Positions 19,204-29,400 of a stretch of 64,000 bases of DNA are shown here, piece by piece (the first letter of the stretch is position 1; the number at the start of each line of letters is the position of its first letter). The notes under the pieces are model-generated. The model made no database searches. It was not told where the DNA came from and saw nothing but the letters and a program-made list of their open reading frames with translations. The position numbers were made by a program, and so were the translations under genes. The stretch spans positions 186,001-250,000 of the forward strand of contig NZ_LBMW01000001.1 of NCBI RefSeq assembly GCF_026168105.1, given 5' to 3'. This DNA is from Streptomyces hygroscopicus (GTDB lineage: Bacteria; Actinomycetota; Actinomycetes; Streptomycetales; Streptomycetaceae).

Positions 19204-20493
19204 TCAGAGCTCCCGGATCAGCTGCGCCGCGGCCTCCATTCCGGAGGAATACCCGGCCTCGTGGGATCCGACAAGGTCCCGTCCGTGCCGCTTGGCATGG
19301 AAGTACGAGCCGCACAACTTCACTCGGGTTCCGACGTTTACGCCGTAGATGTCCTGCTGCATGTTGCGAACGTGAATGTCGATGATGGGGTGCGTGTACG
19401 GGAACTCCGCGATGACCGAATCCGGGGCGACCTCTCCCGGGTAGTCGAGCGTGACGAAGTAGTCCTTCTCCGCGGTGAAACCGTGCAGCTTGTTCATGTA
19501 GTACGCCACGTACGTGCGGGCCTGACCGCCAACCTCGACCTTGCCGTAGTTCCATGCCTCCCAGCGGTCGCGGTCCACGGGGACCACCGAGGCGTCGGTG
19601 TGCAGGATGACCCGCGACCTGTTGTAGCGGACCTTGGACAGCACCTCGTGCTGCCGCTCGGTGGGGTTGTCGATCAGGGCCAGCGCCTCGTCCGCATGGG
19701 CGCCCACGACCGCGTAGTCGAAACGCTCGATGCCCTTGGCGGTGGTCACCGTTACGCCATCGTCGTCCGGCTGGATACGCGTAGCCGGTTCGCCCGCCCG
19801 GATCTCCGGAGCGATGGCAGCGAGGGCCTTGCGGACGTAGGAGATCGAACCACCGCCGACTGTCCGCCAGTCCACCTGCCTCCCGCCCAGGCCGCCCTCG
19901 TCATGAGCCATGAAGAAGGCGATGACAGTGCTGGCGGGCATGTCCCAGATGAGCTCGGCCGGGATCGACCAGACCGCCGAGCAGAGCAGGATGACGTACG
20001 AGTTGCGGAATGCCCGGCTGTAGCCGCCGCGGTCGAGGTACCGGCCGAGAGGGAGGTCGGCGCGCTTGCGGATGAAGTCCCTTCGGCCTTCGGCGTGGAA
20101 GCGCCGGGCCTCGCGCCAGATCGTGAGGAACTCCTCGGAATAGCGGGCCGTGACCTCGCCCTCGGTCAGGTCGAGTTCGCTGGTGCCGTACTCGAGTCCG
20201 GTGTCCAGGTCGAAGAAGTTGAAGGCCCCGTGGTGCTCGACCGTCTCGACTCCCAGCTCGTCGAAGAACGCGCACAGGTTCGTGTAGGCCTGGCGATTGA
20301 ACACGACGAAAGCGGTGTCGATGCCAAGGATCTTGCCGTTCTCCTCGACCTCCACGGTGTTGGCGTGACCGCCGAGGCGGTTCTCCCGCTCGAAGATGGT
20401 GATGCGTGCGCGGTCGCGCAGGTGATAGGCGGCGGAGAGGCCGGCGACACCGGCACCGACGACGGCGATTCGGGGGACGGTGGGCTGCGGCAT
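19204..20493 (-). CDS. FAD-dependent amine-oxidase-like oxidoreductase (COG2907-like)
   Basis: A 429-aa flavoprotein. I chose the ATG at 20493 because AAGGA lies 7 nt upstream; it then begins just before the Rossmann motif RIAVVGAGVAGLSAAYHL. A second FAD contact is ENRLGGHANTVEV. The C-terminal KLCGSYFHAKRHGRDLVGSHEAGYSSG is the FAD-closing motif. The overall pattern is that of COG2907 proteins (predicted NAD/FAD-binding, amine-oxidase superfamily), often found with fatty-acid-modifying genes. Last gene of the operon, 29 bp after the PPTase. It could desaturate or isomerise the polyene chain or oxidise the amine; this is inference. Confidence 0.8.
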   Translation of the reverse strand: MPQPTVPRIAVVGAGVAGLSAAYHLRDRARITIFERENRLGGHANTVEVEENGKILGIDTAFVVFNRQAYTNLCAFFDELGVETVEHHGAFNFFDLDTGLEYGTSELDLTEGEVTARYSEEFLTIWREARRFHAEGRRDFIRKRADLPLGRYLDRGGYSRAFRNSYVILLCSAVWSIPAELIWDMPASTVIAFFMAHDEGGLGGRQVDWRTVGGGSISYVRKALAAIAPEIRAGEPATRIQPDDDGVTVTTAKGIERFDYAVVGAHADEALALIDNPTERQHEVLSKVRYNRSRVILHTDASVVPVDRDRWEAWNYGKVEVGGQARTYVAYYMNKLHGFTAEKDYFVTLDYPGEVAPDSVIAEFPYTHPIIDIHVRNMQQDIYGVNVGTRVKLCGSYFHAKRHGRDLVGSHEAGYSSGMEAAAQLIREL

Positions 20494-20521
20494 GAGCATG
20501 TCCTTCAAGGTCGGTGGCACT

Positions 20522-21277
20522 TCATGGTCGGATGTGTCCGAGGTCGCAGAGCGAGAGGTCGGACAGGTCGGTGCGGCGCAGGCCTCCCGGGCGCCCGTCC
20601 TCGGTGGCGACGGCCAGGACGTGACTCGGGCCGGGGTGGAGCAGGTCGAACCACCAGCGGGCGTCCGCGCCCGCCGGCTGCTGCGGGTCTCGCACGGCTA
20701 TGGGGCTCCCGGGCCGGCGCACGAAGGTGAATCCGTCAAGACTCCGGGTGAGGCCGGTGCCCAGTGCCTTCAGATACGCCTCTTTCAGTACCCACAGCTC
20801 GCTCGCCACGGCGGCGCGTGTACCGGGAGCGGCCTCGGTGAGCTCCGCGCGCTCAGCGGGGGCGAGGCGGCGGCCCAGGTGGAACGCCAGCTCCGCAGTG
20901 GAAGGCGTGCGAGTCACATCGACCCCGCACCGGCTCCCGTGGGTGACGACGCACGCGATGAGGCCGTCGTCGTGGGAGAGGTTGAACCGCACATCCTCGT
21001 AGTCAGGCTCCACTTCCGGCCGCCCGTGGGTGCCGTGGCGAAAGCGCCACTGGTCCACGGGGCGGCCGGTCTTGACGCTGAGGGCGTAACGGCACAGCAG
21101 GCGCGCGCCGAGGTACCGGCGCCGTGCGGCGGGCGTTGGACGCCGCTCCAGTCGGGTCCGCTCCTCGGCCGCGAGCAGTCGTGTGCCGCCGAGCGCGGCG
21201 GCGAAGCCGTCCACGGCAGGCTCGGGCAGCAGCCACAGGGACGTGGGGTCGCTCCGGGACATGCCAGGCTCCTGCAT
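20522..21277 (-). CDS. Sfp-type phosphopantetheinyl transferase
   Basis: A 251-aa 4'-phosphopantetheinyl transferase. Signature motifs: RFNLSHDDGLIACVV, CGVDVTR (Mg2+-binding Asp), and SELWVLKEAYLKALGTGL (W-x-x-KEAYLKA-x-G). The ATG at 21277 has GGAG 8 nt upstream; the alternative GTG at 21286 is too close to that site. It would load phosphopantetheine onto the two ACPs of the large synthase and the free ACP. It follows the acyl-CoA-dehydrogenase-like gene by 12 bp in the same operon, a usual placement in Pfa-type clusters (PfaE). Confidence 0.92.
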   Translation of the reverse strand: MQEPGMSRSDPTSLWLLPEPAVDGFAAALGGTRLLAAEERTRLERRPTPAARRRYLGARLLCRYALSVKTGRPVDQWRFRHGTHGRPEVEPDYEDVRFNLSHDDGLIACVVTHGSRCGVDVTRTPSTAELAFHLGRRLAPAERAELTEAAPGTRAAVASELWVLKEAYLKALGTGLTRSLDGFTFVRRPGSPIAVRDPQQPAGADARWWFDLLHPGPSHVLAVATEDGRPGGLRRTDLSDLSLCDLGHIRP

Positions 21278-21289
21278 GCGTTGCACTCC

Positions 21290-23083
21290 TCAGAGGCGGA
21301 CGGCCGACTCGTCGATGACGCGTTCGGCGAGTGGGAACTGCCAGTGCGAGAACAGCCGGTTCTCGCGGTGGAGTCGGCGCAGCACCTGCATCACCGCGTC
21401 GATCGTCGATTCGTCCGCGATGAGCTCGTGCGGGTACAGCTGCCTTCGCAGCCGCTCCAGCTGAAGGAGGAGCAGTGCACCGCTCGGCAGCGGGTGGTCC
21501 ATGACGTCGTACGAGTGGACGAAGGTGAGCACGCAAGCGGCGACGGCGTGCAACAGGCAGTACTCCTTGGTCAGTTCGAAGAGCTCGGGCGACTGCGGGC
21601 AGTTCTTGCCGAGCGCGGCTGCGAGGGTGGTCGCCCTCTTGTTCATGGGGTCGGCCCTGGTGAGCAGTTCCTCGGCGAGGTCCGCCGCGCAACGCAGCCG
21701 GTCGTGCTCGGTGCCCGTGGCCTTCTCGGCCAGAGCGCGCAGCCGCCGCAGCCCTTCGGGCGCGGCCAGCACGGCGTCGTCGGAGCCGCGGCTGAACAGC
21801 TCCTGCTTCTCGGGCTCGAACACCGGGAGCTCGCGGTCCATGCCGAAGAGAGTGGCGGCGCGTTCGGCGGCGGCCTCGCGGGCGGCGTCCTCGGGCGCAT
21901 TGGCCCTGTCCAGCAGACGGCCCAGCTGGTGGCCGAGGCTGCGCAGGTTCACCACGGTGTTCCCGTCGGTGACGTCGGTCATCAGAATGTCGCGCAGCAT
22001 CTTCTGATGCATGCCGTAGTGCGGGTGGTCCCGTACGAAGGTGCGCGCCCCGAGCACCACGGTCAACTGCGCCATCGTCTTCTGCAGCAGCGTCGGCACG
22101 AAGTACTTCGCAACCGACGACCAGACGCTGACCTGCTCCGGCACCACCTGAAGGCTCCGGGCGGCGCCGAGGACAACCGCGTCGGCCACCATCAGGTCGG
22201 CGAACGCGTCCGCCAACTGGCGCCGGGTGTACGGGACATCGATGATCGCCTCGCCCAGCAGGACCCGGCGCTCGGCGAAGTCCATGGCGAGCCGGAGACT
22301 GGTGTCGACCGCCGACAGTGCCAGGTAGAGGAGCACCACACGCGCCGTCAGGCTGGTCTTGATGGCGATCTCCAGGCCCTGGCCCTCCCGTCCGATCAGC
22401 GCAGACTCCGGCACGAAGGCCTTGTTCATCCGGATCCCGCTGAGGTTCGCAGCGCGCACGCCATACAGGTTTTCGAAAGGCATGTCCTCGACCGTGTCGG
22501 CCTCGGTCCGCCACTTGTCCAGGATGAAGAGCGAGTAGGCAGCCGGGCCGCCGTGCCCGGCGGTGCGGGCGAAGACAATGATCTTGTCTGCGAACGTCGC
22601 ATTGCCGATCGGCCACTTCTCACCGGTGAGCGCATAACCGCCGTCCACCTTCTCCGCCACCACCTCATTGGCCACCAAGTCGCTGCCGTGAGCGCGCTCG
22701 GAAAGACCCCAGGACACTGCGCCGCCGTGTTTGATGTCCGCGATCAGCGAGCGCTTCTGCTCCTCGGTGCCGAGGATCCACGCCGGCATGAATCCGAGGC
22801 TGGTGAGGGAGAGGCCGATGGCGGTCGACGGGTCCCGGCGGGCCACGAGCCGCATCAGACAGATCGAGGCCTCCACGCTTCCCGCCTTGCCGCCCTGCTC
22901 GGCGGGCAGACTGTATGCAGGGACGCCCCAGCGCCGGAGCAGGGTGAGGAACTGGTATGGATACCTTCCGCGTTCGTCGTGGTCCAGGACCTGGACGAAG
23001 GGCATTCGGCCGGCCGGGTCGTGCGGGTCGCCCAGGTACTGCTCCAGCTCCACGGCCAGGGCTGTCATGGCGGATTTGGACAT
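21290..23083 (-). CDS. Acyl-CoA-dehydrogenase-like flavoprotein, long form A
   Basis: A 597-aa protein, longer than the usual 380-aa acyl-CoA dehydrogenase by a C-terminal helical domain of about 200 residues. ACAD features: SWGLSERAHGSDLVANEV and GEKWPIGNATFADKIIVFAR (FAD and substrate contacts), NLSGIRMNKAFVPESALIGREGQGLE (hinge), and the alpha-helical C-domain after residue 235. AGGAG lies 6 nt before the ATG. It is 9 bp after a second, related gene (23093-24790), and the two look like ancient duplicates or a heterodimer pair. With the PfaD-like enoylreductase just upstream they may adjust the double-bond pattern of the ACP- or CoA-bound chain. Confidence 0.85.
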   Translation of the reverse strand: MSKSAMTALAVELEQYLGDPHDPAGRMPFVQVLDHDERGRYPYQFLTLLRRWGVPAYSLPAEQGGKAGSVEASICLMRLVARRDPSTAIGLSLTSLGFMPAWILGTEEQKRSLIADIKHGGAVSWGLSERAHGSDLVANEVVAEKVDGGYALTGEKWPIGNATFADKIIVFARTAGHGGPAAYSLFILDKWRTEADTVEDMPFENLYGVRAANLSGIRMNKAFVPESALIGREGQGLEIAIKTSLTARVVLLYLALSAVDTSLRLAMDFAERRVLLGEAIIDVPYTRRQLADAFADLMVADAVVLGAARSLQVVPEQVSVWSSVAKYFVPTLLQKTMAQLTVVLGARTFVRDHPHYGMHQKMLRDILMTDVTDGNTVVNLRSLGHQLGRLLDRANAPEDAAREAAAERAATLFGMDRELPVFEPEKQELFSRGSDDAVLAAPEGLRRLRALAEKATGTEHDRLRCAADLAEELLTRADPMNKRATTLAAALGKNCPQSPELFELTKEYCLLHAVAACVLTFVHSYDVMDHPLPSGALLLLQLERLRRQLYPHELIADESTIDAVMQVLRRLHRENRLFSHWQFPLAERVIDESAVRL

Positions 23084-23092
23084 GGTGAACTC

Positions 23093-24790
23093 CTATGGAA
23101 TGGGTGCCAACTGGACAGGCAGGGCGGTCATCAGCCGGCCGGCGTCCCGCAGCGCACTGACGGCGTCGAGGGCGGGCAGGAGCAGCCCACCGTGATGCCG
23201 GGGATCCACACCCTCGGCGCGGGCGAGCAGGTAGCCGAGCGCCGCGCCCAGCCAACCGACGGAGCCGGGTTCGGTGCCGTACAGCGACCGATCCCGGTTG
23301 GCCCGCCACAGCTGGACGCAGGACGCGGCGGCGTGCAGCCAGGCATACCGCTCGGCCGCGTCCAGCGATGCGTTCGGGTCGGCGCCGCGCTGTCGCGCGG
23401 CCCGGGTCAGCTCCCCCAGGCCGGCCACGGCGTCGGCGAGGTCCGCCACCAGAGCCGCGACGGGTGCCGCGGTGTCGTCGCCCTCCAGCGCCGCGACGAC
23501 GAACTCCGCGATCTCCGGCAGCCCGGCGAGCACTGGATCGACGCCCCCCGCGAGCATGTCGAGCCGGGTCGGCTCGTACGGGGGCAGCTGCGCTTCGAGC
23601 CTGAAGACGGTCTCGACGGCGGCGGGATGCGGCCTGCCCGCGCCCTCCGTCAGCATGGGCAGCTGACCGGCGTACGACTGCAGGTTGGCCAGCGTACTGG
23701 CGTCGATCACCCGGACCACCGCCGAGTCCCGCTGGAGCTTCTGGAACAGCCCCGCCCCGTGCTCGCCCTCGCGCAGGACCGACCTGGTGGCGAGGACCGT
23801 GCCGCAGTGCCGGATCAGCTCGTCGCAGGCCTCCGCCACCACGTGCTTGGCCGACAGCGCCCACACGCTGAACGCCTCCGGCACCACGTGCACGCCGCGG
23901 GCCGCGGTCAGCGCCACCACGTCCGCCGCCAGGAGGGCCGCCGCGGCGACCGCCAGCTCGCGCCGCGGGTACGGCGACCGAGCGAGGACCGTGCGGCCGA
24001 ACCTGCGGTTCACGGCGAAATCCAGGGTGAGCCGTACGGCGCTGTCCGCAATGCCGAGGCTGCCGGCCATGCTCATCAGCCGTACGGCCTGCTGGGCCTT
24101 GACGGCGGCTTCGAGGCCCTCGCCCTCCTTGCCGACCAGCGCGCCGGGGGGAACCGGCAGGCCGGTGAAGCGCAGCGTCGCGAGGTCGATGCCCCGCATG
24201 CCGCCGGTGCGCGGCGCAGGGACCCGGCTCAGGTGCTCCTCGGGGACGTCCGCCAGGTCCAGCAGCACCGCCGAGAAGGCGGCAGGACCCCGCTCGCCGG
24301 TGCGGGCCACGACGTACGCCGCCGCGCAGCGCAGGCCCAGACCGACCATCCACTTCTCACCGTCGAGGCGCCCGTCCGGGCTCAGTCGCACCTCGTTCGC
24401 CAGCAGGTCGCTGCCGTGCTCGATCTCGGTGAGGGCGAAGCCGACGGCACCGCCTGCGCGCAGTATCTCCATCGCCCGCCGCTGCTGCTCCACGCTGCCG
24501 TGCAGTTGCAGACACGTCGCGGCGATGATGCTGAACATCGTGCCGGGCATGACGTTGACGTCCCGGCGGGCGGCCGACCGCACCAGGGTGAGGGCGCGGT
24601 CGAACGACTCGAACGTACCGCCCCACTCCTGCGGGAGGTATTCGAGGTGGAACCCGGCCCCGACCAGCGCTTCGCAGAGCGCTGCCGGGAACTCGTCGCG
24701 CTCGTCGCGGGCGACGGCGGCGGCGAAACCGTACGGGTTCGAGTCGTCGGCAGGGTCACCGAGCAGTGTCTCCAGCTCTTCCGGGGTCAT
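23093..24790 (-). CDS. Acyl-CoA-dehydrogenase-like flavoprotein, long form B
   Basis: A 565-aa protein whose ATG overlaps the stop of the PfaD-like gene (ATGA), indicating translational coupling. ACAD motifs: VGFALTEIEHGSDLLANEV, DGEKWMVGLGLRCAAAYVVAR, TGGMRGIDLATLRFTG and GKEGEGLE. It shares the extended C-terminal domain with its neighbour. The equivalent of the usual catalytic Glu cannot be fixed by eye. Two adjacent ACAD homologues with extended C-termini in a Pfa-type operon are unusual; a role as a heteromeric chain desaturase is an inference. Confidence 0.85.
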   Translation of the reverse strand: MTPEELETLLGDPADDSNPYGFAAAVARDERDEFPAALCEALVGAGFHLEYLPQEWGGTFESFDRALTLVRSAARRDVNVMPGTMFSIIAATCLQLHGSVEQQRRAMEILRAGGAVGFALTEIEHGSDLLANEVRLSPDGRLDGEKWMVGLGLRCAAAYVVARTGERGPAAFSAVLLDLADVPEEHLSRVPAPRTGGMRGIDLATLRFTGLPVPPGALVGKEGEGLEAAVKAQQAVRLMSMAGSLGIADSAVRLTLDFAVNRRFGRTVLARSPYPRRELAVAAAALLAADVVALTAARGVHVVPEAFSVWALSAKHVVAEACDELIRHCGTVLATRSVLREGEHGAGLFQKLQRDSAVVRVIDASTLANLQSYAGQLPMLTEGAGRPHPAAVETVFRLEAQLPPYEPTRLDMLAGGVDPVLAGLPEIAEFVVAALEGDDTAAPVAALVADLADAVAGLGELTRAARQRGADPNASLDAAERYAWLHAAASCVQLWRANRDRSLYGTEPGSVGWLGAALGYLLARAEGVDPRHHGGLLLPALDAVSALRDAGRLMTALPVQLAPIP

Positions 24791-26412
24791 CGCACCCCCG
24801 GAGAGGAGCTTTGGGCCGGGGTCTCCAGCGGAACGGGTCGGTAGTCGGCTGCGGTCGTCGGGATGTGCACACCTGCGCTGCGCAGCTGGGCAACGCGGGT
24901 GTGGAACGCGGCGCCGCGCATGAGGTGGTGGGCGACGTCGACGACCCGCCGGTTGCCCGGGGGCTTCAGATAGCTGCCGGTCACCCAGTCGTTGAAGCTC
25001 CCCATTGCCGGGCCGCACCAGACCTGGTAGTCCATGGCGCGGTCCTCGTCGCCAGTGACCGCCCAGCGCGACGACATGCCCAGGTACCAGCGGAAGACCA
25101 GGGCCATCCGTCGCTTGGGGCTGTTGGCCGCGCGTCGAAGCTGTTCGGGGTCACGCCGCTCGAAGTAGTGGACGCACTCCTGCCAGACGTCCTCCAGCGT
25201 GCGCCTGAAGATCTGCTGCTCCAGTTTGGCGCGGTCCGAGGCGGGGATCGACTCCAACCCGTCGTAGGCGTGGTAGAGCTGGTACATGCGTCGGGCCCGC
25301 ATGGGGAAGAGGGTTCCCTTCTTCAGTACTTGGAGTTCAACACCCATCTCGAACATGTCGGCAGCTGGGGCCATCGCGCAGTCGGCGATGCCGGCCTCGG
25401 CGAGCATCGCCTTGGACCGAGTGGACGCCCCCGACTCCAGGCAGGACTGGTTGACGGAGCCGGTGACGACGTAGGCGGCACCCATCGCGAAGGCCGCGGC
25501 CACCGCGACGGGTGTGCCAAGACCGCCGCCCGCGCCGACGCGGACCGGCACGGTGTAGCGGCGCTCGCGCTGCACGGTGTCGCGCAGCCGCAGGATGGTC
25601 GGCAGCAGCGCGGGCAGTGGTCGGCGGTCGGTGTGTCCGCCTGAGTCCGCCTCCGCGGTGATGTCGTCGGCCAGCGGCACACGGCCGGCGAGCGCGGCCT
25701 GGTCCGCGGTGATCAGACCTTGTTCCAGCAGGGCGTTGACGAGGGCCGCCGGCGCCGGGCGCATGAAGCGCTCGGCGGTCTCGGCCTGTGAGATCTTGGC
25801 GATCAGCCGGTTCTCGGTGACGGGTCGGCCGTCCTGGTCGCGTCGAAGTCCGGCGAGCCGGTAGCGGACGACATGCGGCGTGAGGTCCATGTATGCCGAT
25901 GCCTCCACGCAGCGCACGCCGTGCCGCAGAAACAGTTCGACTGCTTCCCGCTCCAGCCGGTCCTCGCTGGGGCTGTGGATCAGATTGACGGCATGGGGAA
26001 GTCCTGGGATCTCCGCGGCAAAGCGAACCAGGGCGTTCTCGATCGTCCGGGGCAGCAGCCCCGCCGCGCCGAAGGAGGACAGGAAACCCTCCCTGGCCAG
26101 GGCGATCACCATGTCGGCCGAGGCGATTCCGCCGGCCATCGCGCCGGCCATGTACGGCTGCCGCACACCGTGCGCGGCGAGGAAAGCCGCCGATCCGAGC
26201 CGTTCGGGAGGCAGCGGCTGGGCGGCGGCGAGCAGCGGCAGGCCGTCGCCGGCGGCCGCGGCGAAACCGCCGGAGACGGCTCCGATCCCTCCGGCGGTGA
26301 GGGCGATGAAACAGGGCTGGTCCAGGTCGGCGAGGGCGTGGTAGATCCCGGCGGGGTCAGTGCTGGGGTACCGGTCCCCGTGCCAGCGGAGAGGGGTGTC
26401 GCGAATGTCCAT
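24787..26412 (-). CDS. PfaD-like FMN-dependent trans-acting enoylreductase
   Basis: A 541-aa TIM-barrel flavoenzyme of the PfaD/2-nitropropane dioxygenase-related family. Marks are ALTAGGIGAVSGGFAAAAGDG near the N-terminus, GGIASADMVIALAREGFLSS, VEASAYMDLTPHVVRYR, RVGAGGGLGTPVAVAAAFAMGAAYVVTGSVNQSC (FMN phosphate-binding loops) and the C-terminal DYQVWCGPAMGSFNDWVTGSYL motif seen in PfaD proteins. Family role: reduces selected enoyl-ACP intermediates in trans during polyunsaturated chain building. It follows the large KS-CLF-AT-DH-DH gene by 39 bp and overlaps the next gene by 4 bp. Confidence 0.92.
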   Translation of the reverse strand: MDIRDTPLRWHGDRYPSTDPAGIYHALADLDQPCFIALTAGGIGAVSGGFAAAAGDGLPLLAAAQPLPPERLGSAAFLAAHGVRQPYMAGAMAGGIASADMVIALAREGFLSSFGAAGLLPRTIENALVRFAAEIPGLPHAVNLIHSPSEDRLEREAVELFLRHGVRCVEASAYMDLTPHVVRYRLAGLRRDQDGRPVTENRLIAKISQAETAERFMRPAPAALVNALLEQGLITADQAALAGRVPLADDITAEADSGGHTDRRPLPALLPTILRLRDTVQRERRYTVPVRVGAGGGLGTPVAVAAAFAMGAAYVVTGSVNQSCLESGASTRSKAMLAEAGIADCAMAPAADMFEMGVELQVLKKGTLFPMRARRMYQLYHAYDGLESIPASDRAKLEQQIFRRTLEDVWQECVHYFERRDPEQLRRAANSPKRRMALVFRWYLGMSSRWAVTGDEDRAMDYQVWCGPAMGSFNDWVTGSYLKPPGNRRVVDVAHHLMRGAAFHTRVAQLRSAGVHIPTTAADYRPVPLETPAQSSSPGVR

Positions 26413-26451
26413 GAGGACCGAGCTCCTTGGGCAGAGCAGCTGGACGGTCGG

Positions 26452-29400
26452 TCAGGCCTCGGCGCTACGGACCTCGATGGCCGCGTCCGTGAGTTCGTAG
26501 ATGCGCAAGTCCCGCTTCCACAGGCTCGCGTCACCGATGACCAGCAGGCGGTGAGCCTCGCGGCGGACCTCCTTGATGTGCACGTCGAACTGGAGCTCGC
26601 GGTCGTGGCGGAGGATCTGACCCCGGTACCTCCACGTCGTCTCGACATCGGTGGCCATCGCGAAGCGGGGTCGCTCGATGCCGTCGGCGAGGTTCTGCTC
26701 GATGACGAAGAGCCGCAGGGCCTGGAGGATCGCTTCGACGCCGAGTGACCCGGGCATCACGGGGTCGCGGTGGAAGTGGCAGTCGAAGTACCACTCGTCG
26801 GGGTGTACTTCGCGTTGTCCGTGCAGATAGCCGTGGCCGTACCGGCCTCCGTCCTCGACGAGGTCGACGCGGTCCACCAGGGCCAACTTCCCACCGGGAA
26901 GGCGCAGATGCCCGCCGTTCGGGTCCGTGAAGGCCGACGCGGTTTCGGACAGTTCGATGCGACGGACGCGCGCTGCGTCCACCTGCCCGCCCTCGATCCA
27001 GGGGGCGACGTGCTGTCCGTTGTCGAGGCCCACCTGGTTGGCCAGGGCCGCGTCGCTGAAGTAGCCGAAGAGTGATTCGCCGGTGTAGAAGACCTCGCCG
27101 TCGACCGAGAGTTCGTAGGAGAAGTTCTGCAGGACCGCGCCGGAGACCGCACTGGTCATCAGGAGCTTCGAGTGGTGCCGGATGGTCTTTCCGCGCAGGT
27201 CGACGTCCTTGACGAGGGTGGCCCGCCCGTCGAGGTTGCGGATCGCGTACCGCTCCTCGGGACTGCCGAGGGTGGCACCGAGGTAGTAGCCGAGGAAGAT
27301 CGCCGCTTGAAGCGAGGTCTCCATGTACACACAGTTCGGCATGTGCGGGAAGGAGTTCTGCTCGTAGTACCAGGCGTCGTCCGGGGAGTCGTACTCGGTG
27401 ACCATCTCCGCGCCGGGCGCCAGGTCTCCGCGGCAGCCCTGGAGAGACATGACGCGGTCGACGAACTGGAGGTCGCCGTTGGGGATGTAGGGGGCGCGGC
27501 TGTTGCGGTAGATCTCGAACTCCGGGCCCATCGCCGTGTCCAGCAAACCCTTGGCGGCGTGCGCCAGGTGCAGCTCGTTGATCATCGCTGCCTCGCCGGC
27601 ACGGTTGCGCCGGCCCAGGAACTTCGGTACTCCGCCGGTCTCGGGGCGATAGGAGGAGCCGTCCTTCTCCCGGATCTGGAGACCGAGGTTCTTCATCCTG
27701 ATGACGGGCTTGTCGCCGAGGTGGACGAGAACGTCAGCGATCACCGTGGGGCGCGGAAGGAGCGTCAGCTCCATCACCTCGACCTCGTAGCGGATCTCCT
27801 TGTGGGCCTGGGTGATCTGGCCACGGACCTGGACCTCGATCGGTGTGTCCGTTACGCACTGGAACCGTGCGTCGGGCAGCGTGAGGTGCATGCCCTGGTG
27901 CAGCAGGTAGATCTGGAGCAACTGCACGGCGCCCTCGGCCACCAAGGAGCCGGCAAGGACATGGTCGTCGGGGAAGTGGCAGGTGAAGTACCAGGCGTCC
28001 GGCTGAAGCCGCTTGATCGCGCTCAGTGTGCCGAGGCCGCGGGGGCCTGCCTTGCGGTCGATGACCACCTCGTCGACCATCCGCAGCTTTGCGTCCGGCA
28101 GGCACAGGGCCGGGTTGATGCCGGGGTCCTGGGCGTGGCCGGGACCGAAGACGTCGCCGGGACGGCCCTGGGCGAGCAGTTCCAGGTCGTCCGGGGTCAG
28201 ATGGTTCTTGCCGGTGTGGGCGAGCGGCTTGAAGTAGCCCTTGGGGAGCGCGGCCCGGGCGGCCCTGTCCTTGTCGGTCATGACGATGCCGAGCGGGGTG
28301 TCCAGCTCTTGCCGGCTGAAGAACCCGGCGCACGCGTCGTGCAGTTCGAGGATCAGCTCGCCGTCGGCGTAGCACTCGTAGCTGAAGAAGAAGAGGGTGG
28401 TGTCGCCCTGGTGGACGAAACGGTCGATCGAGATGTCGTAGCGCAGGGTCTGGCCCACCCGGGGCAGGTTGCCGCGGAAGATCAGTGTGCTGTCGAGCAA
28501 GCGGTAGACGCGCTCCCCCTTGTTACGGAAGTCGATGCCGAGGTAGCTGACGAGCAGCAGGTCGCACTGGCCCGCCTCGACGGTCACGGCCGGCGGGACA
28601 CCGCCGTCCACGGCGTACCAGGCGTCCTCGGGAACGTCGTACTCGGTGGTGATGGTGGCGGGCTCGAAGGCGCCGGTCCTGCCCTTCAGCGCGGTGACGC
28701 GCGTGACGAAGTGGTAGGGCGGTGCAGGCAGCCGTACGCGCTTGGCGTATCCGTCGATCACGCCGAACTCCGGGCCGAACACCTTGGCGACGGAGCCGAC
28801 GGCGAATTCGAGGAGGTCGGCCTCGTCCCAGATGGCACCCTCCTTGACGTCATCGGCGTTCTCGGAGTCCTCTGCGTACGCCACCACGGCTGGGGGCGGC
28901 TGCTCGTCGCCCACGGAGCCGGGTGACGCCAGCGCTGCGGGGCGGACCGGCACGGCGGCCGTGACGGCGGGCTGCTCGACGACAGGAACGCTCCGCGGAG
29001 CGGCCGGGGCGGCGGCTCCGTCGAGTAACGCCTCCGCCCGGCTGAGCGTGGCGGACTGGAGGATGTGCTGGGTCTCCATCACCACCGAGTGCGTGACCAC
29101 CATCTGCCGGCGGATCTCGCGGACCAGATCGGCGGCGGGCGCGTGCGGCGAGGCCACGGCGGTCCTCGGCCCTGCCGGCGCGGTGTCCACGGCGGGTGCG
29201 GGGACGGGGGCCGCGGGCACCACCGCGGACGAAGTGGCGGGGCTGGACGGCGCCCACGGCAGGAACGAGACGGGGGTGCCGTCGAAGACGATGACCTCGG
29301 CGTCGGCGAGAGTCGGGTCGGCAGGCATCAGAACTGGGTCCTCCGGCGGGACGGATGCGGGCGGCGTCACGGGCACGGCGACGCCGGGGCGGTGTTCAGG

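Noticed and set aside
20480..24844. A 1454-codon plus-strand open frame across the PPTase and ACAD genes
   Set aside because: It is antisense to four well-supported genes, has no domain resemblance, and long antisense frames are expected at this GC content.
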